DNA from: Pyrocephalus nanus
Taxonomy: Eukaryota; Chordata; Aves; Passeriformes; Tyrannidae
Length of the DNA stretch: 64,000 nt
Assembly (NCBI GenBank): GCA_038380795.1
Contig: CM076261.1
Span: forward strand, 9,988,556 to 10,052,555
Direction of reading: 5' to 3'
Shown piece after piece: positions 12,960 through 26,100 of this stretch. Under the pieces are notes generated by a model that had not been told where the DNA came from, searched no databases, and saw only the letters and a list, made by a program, of their open reading frames with translations. The number at the start of each line of letters is the position of its first letter. The stretch's first letter is position 1. A program made the position numbers and the translations under genes.

Positions 12960-13600
12960 GTCAAGTGGGATTCTTCCCTGGATTGCCTGAAAATATTCAA
13001 TATTTTAATTAATGATTTAGATGATAGAATCTGCATGCAAAATTTCAAGATGATGCCAACCAGGGAGAGGATGTAAGCCCTCTGAGGACAGGATTAGACT
13101 TCAAAATAATAGTATGTTGAAGAACTGATCTAAAATAAATATGATGCAGTTCATCAAGGACAAGTTCTGGGTTGTGGTTGGGCAGGAATAATCAACCACG
13201 CAAATCAAAATTCAGAGTAACTGGTGAGACACCAGGTCTGCAGAAAACAGATGGGCAGTTGCAAGAGTTCTGAAAGTGGCTGTGAATCAACAATACTATG
13301 CCATGAATGTTATGCTAGAATATATGGACAGGGGTCTGTATGCAAAATAATTTTCCACTCTACTTGCCATTTGTGTGCCTGGTGTACTATTTCTGTTCTG
13401 AACAGCCCTCTTGGGGCCCGTTGGAAGCATCCAGAGAAGAGCAGAATGAATGGCCAGAGGTCTGGAAGACGTGAGCTTTGAGAGCTGAAAAAAGTTACTA
13501 GAGCAGTAACTCTCAGACTTTCTGAAGATGTTTTTCCTAGGTTCCCAGAAGCAGTGCAGAGTTGTGTCAGGGCATGTCTCTCATGCACTGAGCTACATGG
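12960..13600 (+). repeat. degraded CR1 LINE fragment
   Basis: The + strand keeps the recognisable layout of the 3' part of the CR1 reverse-transcriptase ORF. A stretch reading like 'INDLDD' (ttaatgatttagatgataga at about 13007-13026) is followed by a segment resembling the 'fadD(T)...' region, then a 'mqFikdkfWvv' region near 13145-13180, and finally a conserved-looking 'hPEKSRMNGQRSGR' stretch near 13428-13470. All frames are broken by stops and indels, so it is an old inactive copy. The boundaries are approximate and the family call rests on pattern recognition of bird CR1 elements. Confidence 0.55.
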
Positions 13601-15079
13601 CAAGATGCAACCGTGATATAACAGTGCTTTGGAGTGACGGTCAGAAGGACCTTCTTGCTTGAACTCTTCTTAATTGCCATGAAGTTCTACACCTTCTACC
13701 GTGGCTACTCTCAGTTGCCATAACAGGGGTGGGGATCCTGGACAGCCAAGGTCTGTTTTTAAAATCAGCCACTTTCTTCAGTAGTGTTTTGAGCGCTGGT
13801 TTAAGATAACAGTGTGATTCTGAAATGAGCTCTGCATCACTGGGAAGTGTGTGGCACAGGGACGTCCAGGATGATCAAAGGATAAGGGCAACACTATGTG
13901 ATGGATTAGGAGACAATGTATGAAGACTCCTGACCTTGCAAGGTCAGTTTAGGTTCATTGGGATTTTATTAACTCCATCTCAGCACAAGCTCTGTCAGAC
14001 CTGGGCTGATTAGAAGGCATTCCTGCTTTGTGACCCTCAGCACTGCTAGAGGGATTATTAGCTGTGGCACTATGGAAAGCAGAACAAATAGTAAGTGGTT
14101 GCTCTGTGCAGTGGGCCCCTGCCCTTAGTCTAGCACTGACTTTTCCTGTCATCTTCTGATCCTGTTCTGCCATAGCTGCATATCTTCTCTCTCATACCGT
14201 TCCCTCAAATCTTTCCATCATCCCTTGCAGCCTTATGTCTCAAGGTCATTGTCACCAAAGCTCGACCTTGGGCCACATCCAGAGAGACCAGGTTACTCCC
14301 AAGGAGCAACTCATCAGCTTGGCTGATACTCTCCCAGCTCCTGCTTTAGCGGAGAGATGGAACTCATCTGTTCGGAGATACTCGTGCTCATAGAAATACT
14401 GCTTGCTGGAGCTTCTCCAGTCCCCCCACCTCTGTGCTTATCCCCCAGCACTCAGGACTACTGTTGCATTTCTTGTCCTATGTTTCATGCTGTACCCACC
14501 TCTCTTTGCCTCTTCCTCCATCAGTGCCCACGCCCCCTCTCTCTGTTATGAGGCTCCTCCATTCCTCCCTGTTTGGACATCTGGTTTCACTTCTGTTCCA
14601 GATTCCCTATCCTTCTGGTAATCTTCTTGCTTTTCACTGCTTTCCTTCATCTTATTTTGTTTCCAGACTTCTCCCACTTCCAGACCAACTCAGTGCAACC
14701 TAATTACATGTTGTGTAAAAGCCTCTACCCCTCTTTTCTAGACTCAATCCTTCCTCTCCTCATCTGCCCTTCTGTGGGGTGAATACCTTTCCGCACTCCT
14801 TATCTCTTCTGGTTGTTTGTGTGGAAGCTTTCTTTGCAGGAAGGCAGTCTGAGAGCCTGCCATTAGGTTTGGCTTCTCTCTCTTCATCTTGCTTTGCTTA
14901 ACTGCTGGCATTTTGGGTGGAGATGTCTCTGGCATGGGGGTGGTAGTGCCAGAATAGGGAGGCTCCTTGAAGGGATTACATGGGAGACCAGATAAATTGC
15001 TCTAGCAGATTGCATATGACCTAGTTGGCTATTAATCATTTAGAGAATGGAAGAGTAAAGGAAGATGTGATAACCATTT
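13601..15079. other. intron, with a pyrimidine-rich stretch at about 14300-14800
   Basis: No exon is recognised. From about 14390 to 14800 the + strand is strongly enriched in C and T. This leaves three overlapping reading frames open for 60-90 codons, all rich in Leu, Ser and Pro, which is what biased composition produces by chance. The reverse strand is correspondingly purine-rich. Confidence 0.6.
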
Positions 15080-15412
15080 AAAAATACATGGAAATTTCAT
15101 GTAAAGAGGAAAGTAATAGAAACTGTTTTCCAGTTCTGCTGGGGATAGAGCATGAAGTAACAGTCAAGCTTACTGTAGTGGAGAGATTGAGGTTAGACGT
15201 TAGGAAAATCTTTCTAATGGTAAGGATAGTTAAGGACTGCAACCAATTGCCTAGGGAGGTTGCAAAGTCTCTGTCACTGAAGGTTTTTAAGAACAAGTTA
15301 GACAAATATCTGTCAGGAGTGGTTTATGTATAGTTGATTTTGCCCTGGGGCAGGGGAATGGACTTCATGAGAGCACTTCCAGTCTTACTTTTCTATGATT
15401 CTATTATTGCTG
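15080..15412 (+). repeat. old CR1 LINE 3' tail
   Basis: The segment encodes a decayed but recognisable CR1 reverse-transcriptase C-terminus (LRLDVRKIFLMVRIVKDCNQ, then LPREVAKSLSLKVFKNKLDK). Next comes a 3' untranslated piece (tggacttcatgagagcactt) ending in tctatgattctattatt, the octamer-like 3' end that defines CR1. Most of the element is missing from its 5' end, as is usual for CR1. The wording resembles the older sauropsid CR1 subfamilies rather than the younger bird type at 29941-30200. It is not functional. Confidence 0.85.
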
Positions 15413-16754
15413 GTTCCCTGGATAATAAATGCACATTTTTAAAGTTAGTAACCCACCTGTACTACTCTGTCATCTCAGTGTTTAGGTAGATTCTGTTGAG
15501 CTCTTGGAATAATTGATAAAGGATAGATTAAGAGTCGCGGGTGTTTAAAGTATTAACTCTCTTTTTGCTGGAGCATTACTCTGTTGCATTCCTTATAGCC
15601 TGGCCTTCTTTAAACATCTTATTTTTGGGGGGTGTGACATATGTTTCTATGTGCAACTTGTATAGAAATATCTTAATGTTACAGAAATACTGCATCTATT
15701 CTTCAACTTTACAGTATGCAAGTATTTTAAGAAACACTTTTGCCACTCTTAGTGAGCAAATTTAAAAGGTAATTTTTAAGAATAACGAAAAATAGGACAA
15801 AGCTGAAGTAACCACCCCTCGAGGTTGTTTTCTTTATTATGAATAAAACTGTGTAAAATTTACTTAGCATCAAATATATAACTGGTATATCTGCTGCTGA
15901 AAGTAGCCTTCTTCCTCAGAATTGTAATCGAGGCTCAATGTAAAATAGCAAAACAGGTTTGAAATGTCTTCTGCTAAGCATATAAGGTAATTAATACTGA
16001 AAGCAGTTGAAAACTCATTTATACAATAATACAGGTCTCCCACATTGCTTGTTTCATTATTTGCATGATTTTTGAGTACAGATAAACATTTCATTTAAAA
16101 AATGCAACTTGAATATGTAGCAGAGTATCCTCCCCACTCTCTGTTCCAGTTTCATTTTCATCTGCCTCATGAAGCTGGTCTGGCCTTATTAAAATCTTTG
16201 CAATTTTATTAACAACTGCTTCCTTATTTTATGGGTTTTCAAGGTTACGGTGTCACTCACAGATAACTCTGACTGTCTCCTAGTTCTTGGGAGAAACAGA
16301 TTGCTTTTTGCAATGCCCTTTACTCAGCACACAGATAGTAACAGACCACATTCCATTGTATTCCTTAGATATTTTATTTAGGGTGTGCAATTTTTGGAGT
16401 TCAGATGATATTCTCAGCAAAAATACGTGGAAGAAGATATAACCGTAGTCTCTAAGAGTTTGCTGTCTAAATATGTTACATTTAGTAGCGTTCAGCAGTA
16501 CTGTTTTAAATATAGTAAAGCATAGTTTGGAAGTCTCCTCTTCAGGGCTAAACACTTTTAATAGAATTAGAGAAGAGTGTGAAACTGTGAAAATCAATTT
16601 GCGAGCACTGTTGCCATGTGACAGTGATAGCTTTTGGTCACAAACGAGTTCTTCTGTTGTCCTGTAGATCAGTAAGTAGAACAATAGTGGTTTCTGTTTT
16701 AGGTTGTTCCTCAAACCTAGGAGGTTGGCTTTAAAGTTTTGATCCCAAACTTGA

Positions 16755-16781
16755 TCACCTACACAAACTTAGTGTAGGTGA
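16755..16781. repeat. short perfect inverted repeat (hairpin)
   Basis: Arms tcacctacac (16755-16764) and gtgtaggtga (16772-16781) are perfectly complementary and separated by the seven-base loop aaactta. It could form a stable small stem or be a palindromic protein-binding site. There is no U-tract or flanking gene to suggest a terminator, and it is too short for a microRNA precursor. Confidence 0.7.
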
Positions 16782-17972
16782 ATCATTGTGTTTTCTTCTT
16801 TCTCCTCAAACATCTGGTTAGAGGACTGACTGATCTGTAACTTTCCAGGTACTGCCTTTGCAGATCGAAACTGTGGCAGTCCTTATGCAAACAGAGGGGC
16901 ATGTCACAGAGGCAAAAGATTTCACATTTTAAATGCTTCTCCTTTCAAATTTATATTTAACTGGGGTACAAGACCTTCTTCCCTATTTGCTTGTTTCTAC
17001 ATCCTTTTCCACTTGCTAAGGGGAATTTGGATGGCAGTCACTTCCTGAAGGTTGCCTTGCCATGTGAAGCCACCTGGAGCTCAGTGAATGGGGAGTCAGA
17101 GAAAGGCAGGAAAGGCAGAAAGACTCTAGAGGAAACACAGTGGTGTAATGCCCTGTGAAACAACTTGAGGGTCACTGGATTCAGAAAAGGATCCTCCACA
17201 GACTTGGAATTACAGGCTACTGCATCATTGTGTACTCCATTCATATTAAGCATCATCCTAAAATTATTACTCTGACCTCGAAAGATTTTTTTTTTAATTT
17301 TAAATTAAATTTTCATTAATATTTGAGTTAATTTAAATTCCATGTAGAAGTCCTTTAATTTTCAGCCTAGGTGTAGTCTTGGCTACACGTACATAGTCCG
17401 CTTTTCTTCTGACCATCCAGAGCCAAATGAAAAGCAGTGGATTGGGCACACCGGGGCAAAAGAAGGTTCAAATTGAGAGAAACATCATGGCCAATGCTAT
17501 TATTAAAGTTATTTTATGAAGTAGTGTATCGCTGGAAATGGCAAACTTCTTCCCAAAGTGGGAGAAAATGCTCCAGCATGTTCAGGGAGGATGTTAAGCC
17601 TGGATCCTCCACCTTTGATGACCATTTTTAGCAGATGATATTCAGCTGTAGCATTACCATTTGCAAAGCTGACGGTTCTTTGGAAATGCCCATCTGCCAT
17701 TTCTCATTTCTTAATAGTACATGTCACGATGCCTTCGTGTGGTACAACTTAATCAGCCAAATGGCCAATTCCAGACTGAATATGACAATAAATTTAGCTG
17801 TAAATATGCTATGTTTCAGCATTTAATCATAATAAAAAGGCAGACTTTTTGAAAGGACAAAATGGATGCATAGTCCCTCAAGTAAAACTCAGAAAATAAA
17901 AAGCAGTGAAAATTGATTGTTAATTTGGCAGTGTATGCTTTCTGTTAATTCATTCTAATTAACTAGGTAGCC

Positions 17973-18007
17973 TTTTTTTTTTTTTTTTTCCCCTTTTTTT
18001 TTTTTTT
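17973..18007. repeat. interrupted poly-T tract
   Basis: Two long T runs are separated by four C residues. It is a low-complexity homopolymer. On the reverse strand it could be read as a poly-A tail, but no retrotransposed sequence was recognised next to it. Confidence 0.85.
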
Positions 18008-19513
18008 AAGAGAAAAGATGGGATATGACATGACACTCAGGCTGTGTCCATGGCTGGCTGAGGTTATTTTTACTGCTGAAAAGGCCTTTTGCATGCTGCT
18101 GGTGTTCCCCAGCAGCAGGAGCAGTGCTGCTGCCTTGCCTTGGAGCATCAGCATGAGGCAGGCTGGAAATGCATTTTGTTACAGACTTAAAAAAGCCAAA
18201 AGAGGAAGCCTAAAACCCAAATCAATGCAAAGCTACTGAAGGACTTGACCGTGCCTTTTTGGAAGCTGGGGAGGTACAGTGGCCAAGTGGAAACATAAGC
18301 TATGTTGGCCAGAACCTAATTTTATTCATGTAAAAATGATACGGGATATTCCCATGCACTTGGCTCCAGGTGGTGATGTTTTGAGTGAGATGAAGCTTTG
18401 GTCTAATGTTTTGCTGCTTGTTTTTTTGGTAATGTCAAGCAGACCCATTTGACTTGATATTCTATCAATTTTCTTTTATCATAAATTAAATAGTATGGTT
18501 TAATATTATGTTTGTTTGTTGTATGATGTGGTAGTGCCTTGAAAAATCAGAGTTTGCAGGCTGGGTAAACAGAGAAGTGAAAGTATTTGACATTGCAGAA
18601 TAAATGTGGTGAAGAAGCCTAAAAGTTACTGAGGAGAACATAATACCCTATATACAGAGTTAAATGCTACATTTGCTTCTCTGGTATTTACAACCTTTTG
18701 CTTTTTAGCAAAAGAGGCCGGGAGGCGTGGGTATTAATTTACTTTCTAGGCTTTTTTTGTTGCTGTTTGGTTTGGTTTTTATGGGTGGACACAGTCCTTC
18801 CCCTGAGCCTTTCTATGAATGTGCGTGTTCCAGTGCCTTTATCGAGTACATCTTTCGTCCTGGGGCTCAGCTTTCTTCACAGAAGGACTTGGTTAAGGAG
18901 CAACATGGATCCACCCAGACATGCACCCCACGCTGTGCCTCTTTCTAGTTTTTTCCCCGGGAGGTTGCCAAACCTCTACTCCAAACCCTTTCTAGAGGGA
19001 TATTCACACCCTTTTTAATTACTACTCAGCCCTCAGCAACAGTGAAAAACCAAAATGTTCGTTTTCTAGTAAGATCATTACTTACTAATACGGTGTAGCC
19101 TTCAAGCCCTTCCAGCCTCTTAAAAACACCCCAAGACACTCTTTTCCCTGTGAGAGTAAGTCACAACACTCTGATATAGCTGTAGTAACAGTGCTGCTTT
19201 CTGAGCCCCCTGTTTTCCAAAGCTGTGCTAGTGCTGAGTTCTGAACAAGGGGACTTAGAGCAAGTGGACTTTGACAGTATCTGGAGCCCAGAAACTTGGA
19301 GTTTGGTAAAAATTCCTCTGTATCATATTTGAATCCTTTCCACTATAATGCATTACCCAGTAGTTTGGCCTGCTGAATCCCTAAACTTTCTTTGAAAACC
19401 ATCAAGATGAGTTTCTCAGGGGTTTGAGCAGATTTATCAGTATGTGGATGGCAAGCAGGGACACTCTCCCTGCTCTCCACAACCACAGGTTCATCTCCAC
19501 ACTCTCTCATGCC

Positions 19514-19571
19514 AGGATTAACAATCTGCTAGCAATGGAGAACAGATTAACAATCTCCTAGCAATGGAGAA
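19514..19571. repeat. two-copy tandem duplication, about 30 bp unit
   Basis: The unit ggattaacaatctgctagc / aatggagaac is followed immediately by agattaacaatctcctagc / aatggagaaa. The copies differ at only a few positions. It is a local duplication in the intron. Confidence 0.8.
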
Positions 19572-20744
19572 AGAGCAGTATGTCTTTCATGTATTATGGG
19601 TTTTGATTTTATTTCTTAAAATTTTTTATGCTGTTATGTCCTCTGCTTTCTTGCTTTCTTTACTAGAAAGTCTCTCCCTTCTGATTTAAGGGCACGAATA
19701 GAGAAAGCTTTGTTTGAGGAGGGAGGAGTTAACAATGAAGATTATTTTATGATGAAAACACCCAAAAAGAATCCTAATCTACAGCCAGCATCTAAGTAGC
19801 ATCTTCGATCCATGTCTCTGAGGATAAACTCCTCTCTGTTGTTAGAGGGTAAAATAACTTGGTTCAGTGCCATTTGATGGCATTGAACTCTGCATGCCTG
19901 TATTGTAGGTGTACATATGATGTGATGGTAGGAGGACCCAGGACAAGGTACTGGCTTCAGAAAAGCCTGGAAGACTGGCTTGGATATGAATTGCTCATGA
20001 ATTGTCTGCTTATCCTGGAGGCTCAGATTATACAAACCAGTAATTTATACTGGCTGAAGACGGATTCACAGCCTGGCTGTGTACTCAGTGGGTCCTTGAT
20101 TTAAACGAAAAAATTGGAATGTGTGCATGAGTATCCATTCTTTCCCCTTTCTGAGCTTTATTATTCTTGATTTGTTTATCTCAGAAGAAATACTTACAGG
20201 ATAATATCTGCTTCCAGTTGCTCAGAGCAAGAATTTGAAGAGACACATGACTTGCCACAGCAATGCAAGAGTAAGTTCAGAAAAGCTTCACTCTTCTTAA
20301 CTCAGGATGTAGGTGACATCTGTGAAGTCACTTCTTTTTTTTCTGTAGTAATCATTTTGTACCCAAACCAGTGGTGTTTATATAAATAGTTGGAAAGTTT
20401 GTGTGTAATAAAAGGAATAGGGATAAGCCCAAACAAGAAAGGCAATAAGTATGGTTCTTGAAGATGTTTTTATTCGGTGCCTTCTCAAGTGTGTGCATGG
20501 AAAAAGTGCCATAGCATTGACTTAGTGATTTTTTATAGTCTCTCAAGCACGACACTGTTTTCAAACCTTGTTATTCTGCTTTTTTATGTAAACAAGTTAA
20601 TGTTCTCTCAGGTGTATGACTCCTGCTTGTAATGATCAGTGTTGCACCAGAGAACCTTCGACTGAGATGAGGACCTGCTGTGCCAGAACAGTGAAGGTCA
20701 GCTCCTTTGAAGACCTCAGCATCTAAAAAAGGCAAGATAGAAGC

Positions 20745-20880
20745 AGAAAGAAAAAGTATCGCTATCCTGCGTTTACAGATAGACAACTAAGTCACAGATG
20801 AAAGACTGGCAGAGAGTGAGCTAGGGAGATTGGCAGGTCTGAGAACGAAAGCTCCAGCCTCTGAATTTAAACCCAGGATG
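20745..20880. repeat. possible MIR-like ancient SINE fragment
   Basis: The order of short motifs (tttacagatagacaactaag, then cacagatgaaagactggcag, then a gaatttaaacccaggat stretch) resembles the tail-to-body order of MIR elements read in reverse. Divergence is high and the match is by eye only, so both family and limits are uncertain. Confidence 0.35.
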
Positions 20881-23099
20881 AAGGGTGAGATTATAACCAA
20901 AAGCACTAATGGACCTAGTGCACTATTTTTGCCTATTTCCTCTGTTGTATCTTTGTACTTGCTGCCATGGGAAGAACAACATAAGTCAGTAGGATTTCTT
21001 GTGGAAACTGCAGGCTTGCTTTATGCCAGCATTGCTGGAAAGAATTTCGATGAAGAAGAATTACAGCTGCCCATAAAATATGTGACACAAACAGCCCTTC
21101 TCATCTGCAAGCATTAATTGTGCATTGAGAAGAAGGGGGTGCTGGGATACCAGACTGCTAGAAGGATATGGGGTATTACTTAAGGGCTTAGAAAAAAAAT
21201 CTGTCATTGAATTGCCAACTAGAGAGTAGGATTATTGAAATTTATGGAAAAAAACTTAGTGAGATGAATACAAATAATGCTGTCCATATACATTTCACTT
21301 CTTTTTCAAAGATCTTTAAATGCAAAATATGATTTAATTAATGTAATGCAGGCAGACTTATTGGTTTGTTGCTTTATGGATCAGACAATGTGGTATCTGA
21401 AGACATATTTTGAAGATCCTCAAAAGGCCTGTTTTTTTATGTAACTTGCTTTATCTGAAGGAAAAAGGGCAAGTTTTATGGAAAGATCAAATTTCATACT
21501 ACAACTAGTGGTCTGTTTGGAAGGCAAACAAACAAGATGCCAAAACCCACAAGTATTCAGGCATATGAGCCCTTCATCTCCAGGAAATCTTTAAATAAGC
21601 ATTCAAGATTCTTCAGTTTGCTAAGGGCCATCTTCTGCTGCATAAGCAAAACTGCATTAAAACCAGACATGGACAACCAGCGAGGAGAAAATTCTCATGC
21701 AAGTGAGATTGGCTGTTAGCATTTTGCTTTCAGTCAGTATTGTGGTTGTGAACAAAATCCCCCAGTTGCCCCCATTTGTGGCATTGTGGTTCAGCTCAAA
21801 GTACAGTTTTGTTGCTACCAGAGTAGCCAGTACTGCTAACAGAAGGCTAGAGAAAGGGGAGTTGCTTTTTTCCAGCTGTTCAGTAACTGCGAGCTACAAA
21901 GAGGCGATGGGATGCTGGATGTGTTAATGAAAGAAAGAAAAAAAGAGAAGTGAGACCTGGGGACAATATCTGAAACTGAGGTGGTCTTGTGGAATTTCAC
22001 CCTGAAAGAAATACATGGTTGAGCCTGCCACCTGGAAGAGGTTCCTGGAGAGACAGAAGAATGACATCAAAGCCTGTCTTGTGATGGCTGCAGAAGGTAA
22101 AGCTGAAGAAAAAATTAGATGTGCGTACAGTGGCTAACGTGATTCTTTTAACGGTGATTGCTGTCATTTCAGCCACACTGAAGTTCTGCCAACAGTGGAT
22201 TAGAAAAACCTTTAAATACTTGTGCAGGGAACAAACTCTGGAAATCTTATCCTTAAACTGACAGTCTTGAAACAGTTTCAACTGGGAAAGAGCTACTTTC
22301 ATTTTCGAGAAAAGTATCACAAGTCTAGTGTGCTCATTCTTAGTTATGTTCTTAAATATAGAGCCACAGTCAAAAAGTTAGATCAATGTGAGACTGTGTA
22401 GACATTACATGATGCCAAGCAATGAGTTCCCAGATATCTATAAATAAACTCTTGGTATGCTCCTATTTTACTTTCTCTTGTCTTCACTATTATCCCACGC
22501 ACTTGCCCCCAGGCTTTCTGTACTTTTTTTGCAGAGGCACTAGTAGTAATTCTCTTTTCCTGAATATTATTCTTGAAGAAAATAGATCAATTATGCAGTA
22601 TAACGCTGGCTACATTACAGCTAATAGCTGTTAACCTCACATGTTCTTTTTACCTTTGTGGTAATAATGAATCATTAAATTAAGTGGAGCAGTAATCCTT
22701 GAGATATAAAAGTAGAAATCATTTTACAAAGGCATTCCAAAGTGAATTCTTTTATTGATTCATATTATGCAATATTGTCAATATCTTATGACTATTATGA
22801 TGTGCAGCTTAAACTGTGAGGGTAATGTGTAGGATACCTGCAGACCTTGCTGCAGCAGGCATGCCTTTATTGTGCTTGAATATTTCAAATTGTTCTTTGA
22901 AAATTAGAAGCAACAAGTTAGTCTTTGTATAAATGGTACAAGAGATTTTATTTTATTAGCACTTGAACAGTTGTTAAGTATACTTTGTTTCACTAAATGC
23001 ATCTACCAGAAGAGAAAAAATTGAATAATATGTCCAGTTCATTTAGAAAGCATTATTTCACGTCTCATAATGTTGAAAAGGGAACAGATTCACCTTTAG

Positions 23100-23165
23100 A
23101 TATCCCTTCCTTCCCCTTCCGTTTCCCCTTCCTTTTCCCCTTTCCCTCCCTCCTCCTCCCCTTGC
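23100..23165. repeat. C/T-rich homopyrimidine tract
   Basis: An almost uninterrupted run of C and T on the + strand (for example ccttccttccccttccgttt followed by further CCTT and CCCTT units). Purines are nearly absent. It is a decayed (CCTT)n-type microsatellite. Confidence 0.8.
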
Positions 23166-26100
23166 CCTCTATTTGTTCTGCATCTTTATTGAAAATAGAC
23201 TGTTGGGGTTTGTATTTTTTTCTTCTATCAAGTTTTGCAACAGAAACAGACTCCACGAGAAGTTACTGGGGTTATAGCATCTGTTATTAGATTTCTATAT
23301 TCTGAACAGGTTACAGTCAGTTAAGTTTAGCTGTCTGAGTTTGTATATTAGGAAGAATTAAGAAGAACTGAAACTGCATCCTTAAAATAGCAGTTTTATA
23401 TTAGAATAAGAAATAAAAGAATAAAAATAGAAGGAACAAAGGCCAAGATAAAGGTGATTGGAAAAGCTATGAGATTATCATGCTGAAGATATGACATAAC
23501 TTTGGTTTTTAATTCTCAGTAGTAATAATGTGTAGTTGCTTTTTCTCAGTGTGATTTCTCTGGGAAAAAAAAAGGTGACTGTTTTTTACTTCCTTTGGTA
23601 ATGTAATTGAAATTTGGAATGATTACTTTCTTAATGGCTCTGCATCTTCTCCTGACCTACTGTTGTAGGTGTCGTGAAGAGTAAATTGCATATGATTTAG
23701 AGTTTAGATATTGATATTAGCAGGTGTGTGGCTGCATAGTGTGTCAAATGTAATGTTTATCCTTAGATTTATTCTGCTGGACTTTATTAGATATTTGGAG
23801 CTTCAGTTTCCCCATAATGACTTTTGCTGACACTGGAAGACATTGCAATTCTGATGATCTCATGGGTACTCTTGTTACTGAGAAGAGCTGTTCCATTTGC
23901 TGTGAAATATATCATGTGGAGCTATACATCCCTGTATTAGTACTTTCTACAAGGTGTAAGTTATAGGGGGTGGTAGTTTCTTTTATTAGATCATCTGATT
24001 TAGTTGAAGAAAACAGACAAGCTGTGTGCGTTGCAACTCCTTGTTTGGGTCTTTGAGAAAGATCCTGCATGCTTCAAACATTGCCTGGTTTTTTCCAGTT
24101 GTATCTGTTGATCATTTAAAAGATAACTTGTCTCTTTATAAAGCTTACCTTGATTAAACTGCCATGTCTACAATAAACCACAGCTTAGTAATTTCAGCCT
24201 TTGCCTTTGAGGACACATAGCCTTATTTTCTTTGAAGTGCCTGAGTTAAAGTTACTTTCAGCCATTTCGCTTTGTGCCAAGTTCTCCCTTCACATTTTCT
24301 CACTCTGGGTATAGCCAGAAGGGCTGACTCTTCTACCTAAGCTCAAATCAAGTTGTGCTAAAAACCCGATGAAGCAGTTGAGCCTGTGATTTGATTTTCA
24401 GTTTTTATGTTATTCCCATCCCTGAGACTTCACTACAGACCTTATTGGTAGCCAAAGTATTTATTTTGTGGCCTGTCATATGTGATTCAAACAGTCTATT
24501 TAAAGCTTAGTTTCATGCTTCTCAGTCAAATCACCTTGGCTTCAGGAACACACCATACAGCTTTGCATCCTAGTGAGGGGAATTTTCCTAGAGCAGGTAA
24601 GTCACTTTCTTCTTTGTAGCATTTGCAGTTTTCTGTCAGTTTGAATGTTCCTCCTTCTTTCTGATCCCTGGCTCATCCCAGATCTCTGCCTATGCTCCAC
24701 TAGTAACTTTGCCACAGGAAGCTTTTGGGGACCAATGGCAGCGCACACAGTGGATTCAAGACACCAACCAGAAGTACTGATCCCCTGATATCTGTCCTCT
24801 GCATATGCCACATGTCTCACCTCTCGCTGATGACTGATCTGAAAGGGAAGAGCCTTTGGATAAGACTCACCATCTCCTCTTAGGGGTTGTGGTCCAGCTG
24901 GTAACTTGAGAACCTGACTGTATGAGTTTCTGCCTCTTTCTCATGGAGAGGGGAACAGCAGTCAAAACAGGAGGCTTCATCAGAAACAGTAAAAACCCTC
25001 TTGCTCCAGCTAACAGCCAGAGAGATTGGCTTCTGCCAGCTCCGACTGTCCTGCCAGGACCTGACCAAGCTGATGGCAGTGGTTTCTGTGAACGAGCTAT
25101 GCTCAGGAGTAAGTGATTGGAAGATCCCTTCTAGCAGTGTATGGACTGGGGTGTGTGTGTGTGTTTTGAGGTTTTTTTTTTTTTTTTTTTAAGACCACTG
25201 TTTCTTTTCAATGTATGTGTAATTTATGTGTAAGAAACCTTATTACAAAATCGGGATTCTTTCTGTCATCAGACTGTCTAAAGGGGCTCTACTTATGCCA
25301 TTTAACAGGGGGCAGCAAGGTATGCAAGTATTTGTGATTCAAATGTGTGTAAAGTGATGAAAATTTATCATTACCAGTTAGGAGCAGAAATGTCTTGGGG
25401 ATCTTGAAATCCTGGGATCTGGGCTTTAACATCATGTGTTACTCTTCAGTAAAATATTGGTTTTTTAATAAAGAAGACATGGAGAACTTGCAAGAACCAT
25501 CATGTTAAGAGGATTTTGTTCTTGATGGATTTTTGCAACTACTGAAGCACATTTTACCCTTAAAATTCTCCCACTGCTGCTCCAAAAAACTAACTTTTTA
25601 TAAGAAAGGAAGTTTTATTGATATAATAGCTTTTTTTTGTTTGTTTCTGTAGTAACTTTATTTTCTTTTAGCATTGAAATAGTAGTCTGGAAGCTTTTCT
25701 GAAACGAGTTTTAAGGCAAAGATGTAATAAATTTCATACTTCATGAGGAAGGAAGGAGACACCTATGAAAGATCTAGAAATATCAATTATAAAGAAGATG
25801 TGTCTAAGGTACTAAGTTCAGATAGACTGAGAACTTCTAAGAAACTTAAAGTTTACATTTCAGTGTAATTTTACATCTAATATTTTATGACATTGTCAAA
25901 TAATGTACAAATACCAATGATAGACTTTTCATCAATTATTAAAATGTTTGCTTTTCACACTTATTGCAGTGAAGACAATTTCTATATGACATTTGTATAT
26001 AATATGCCATATTTCTATCATGGCAAAAACCAGCTATGACAATTCAACAGCTCAGGCACAAAATCTTCTGACTTTCCTCTTTCATTATGTTTGGTACTAA

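Larger units (their letters stand above)
15413..20744. other. intron, no gene recognised
   Basis: This is AT-rich intronic DNA. Small structures are a perfect inverted repeat at 16755-16781, an interrupted poly-T tract at about 17973-18007 and a two-copy tandem duplication at about 19514-19571. Reading frames here, up to 144 codons on the reverse strand at 16280-16714, have low-complexity compositions and no recognised motif. Confidence 0.65.

Noticed and set aside
16280..16714. 144-codon reverse-strand frame
   Set aside because: AT-rich chance frame with no recognisable motif or promoter/polyadenylation context.
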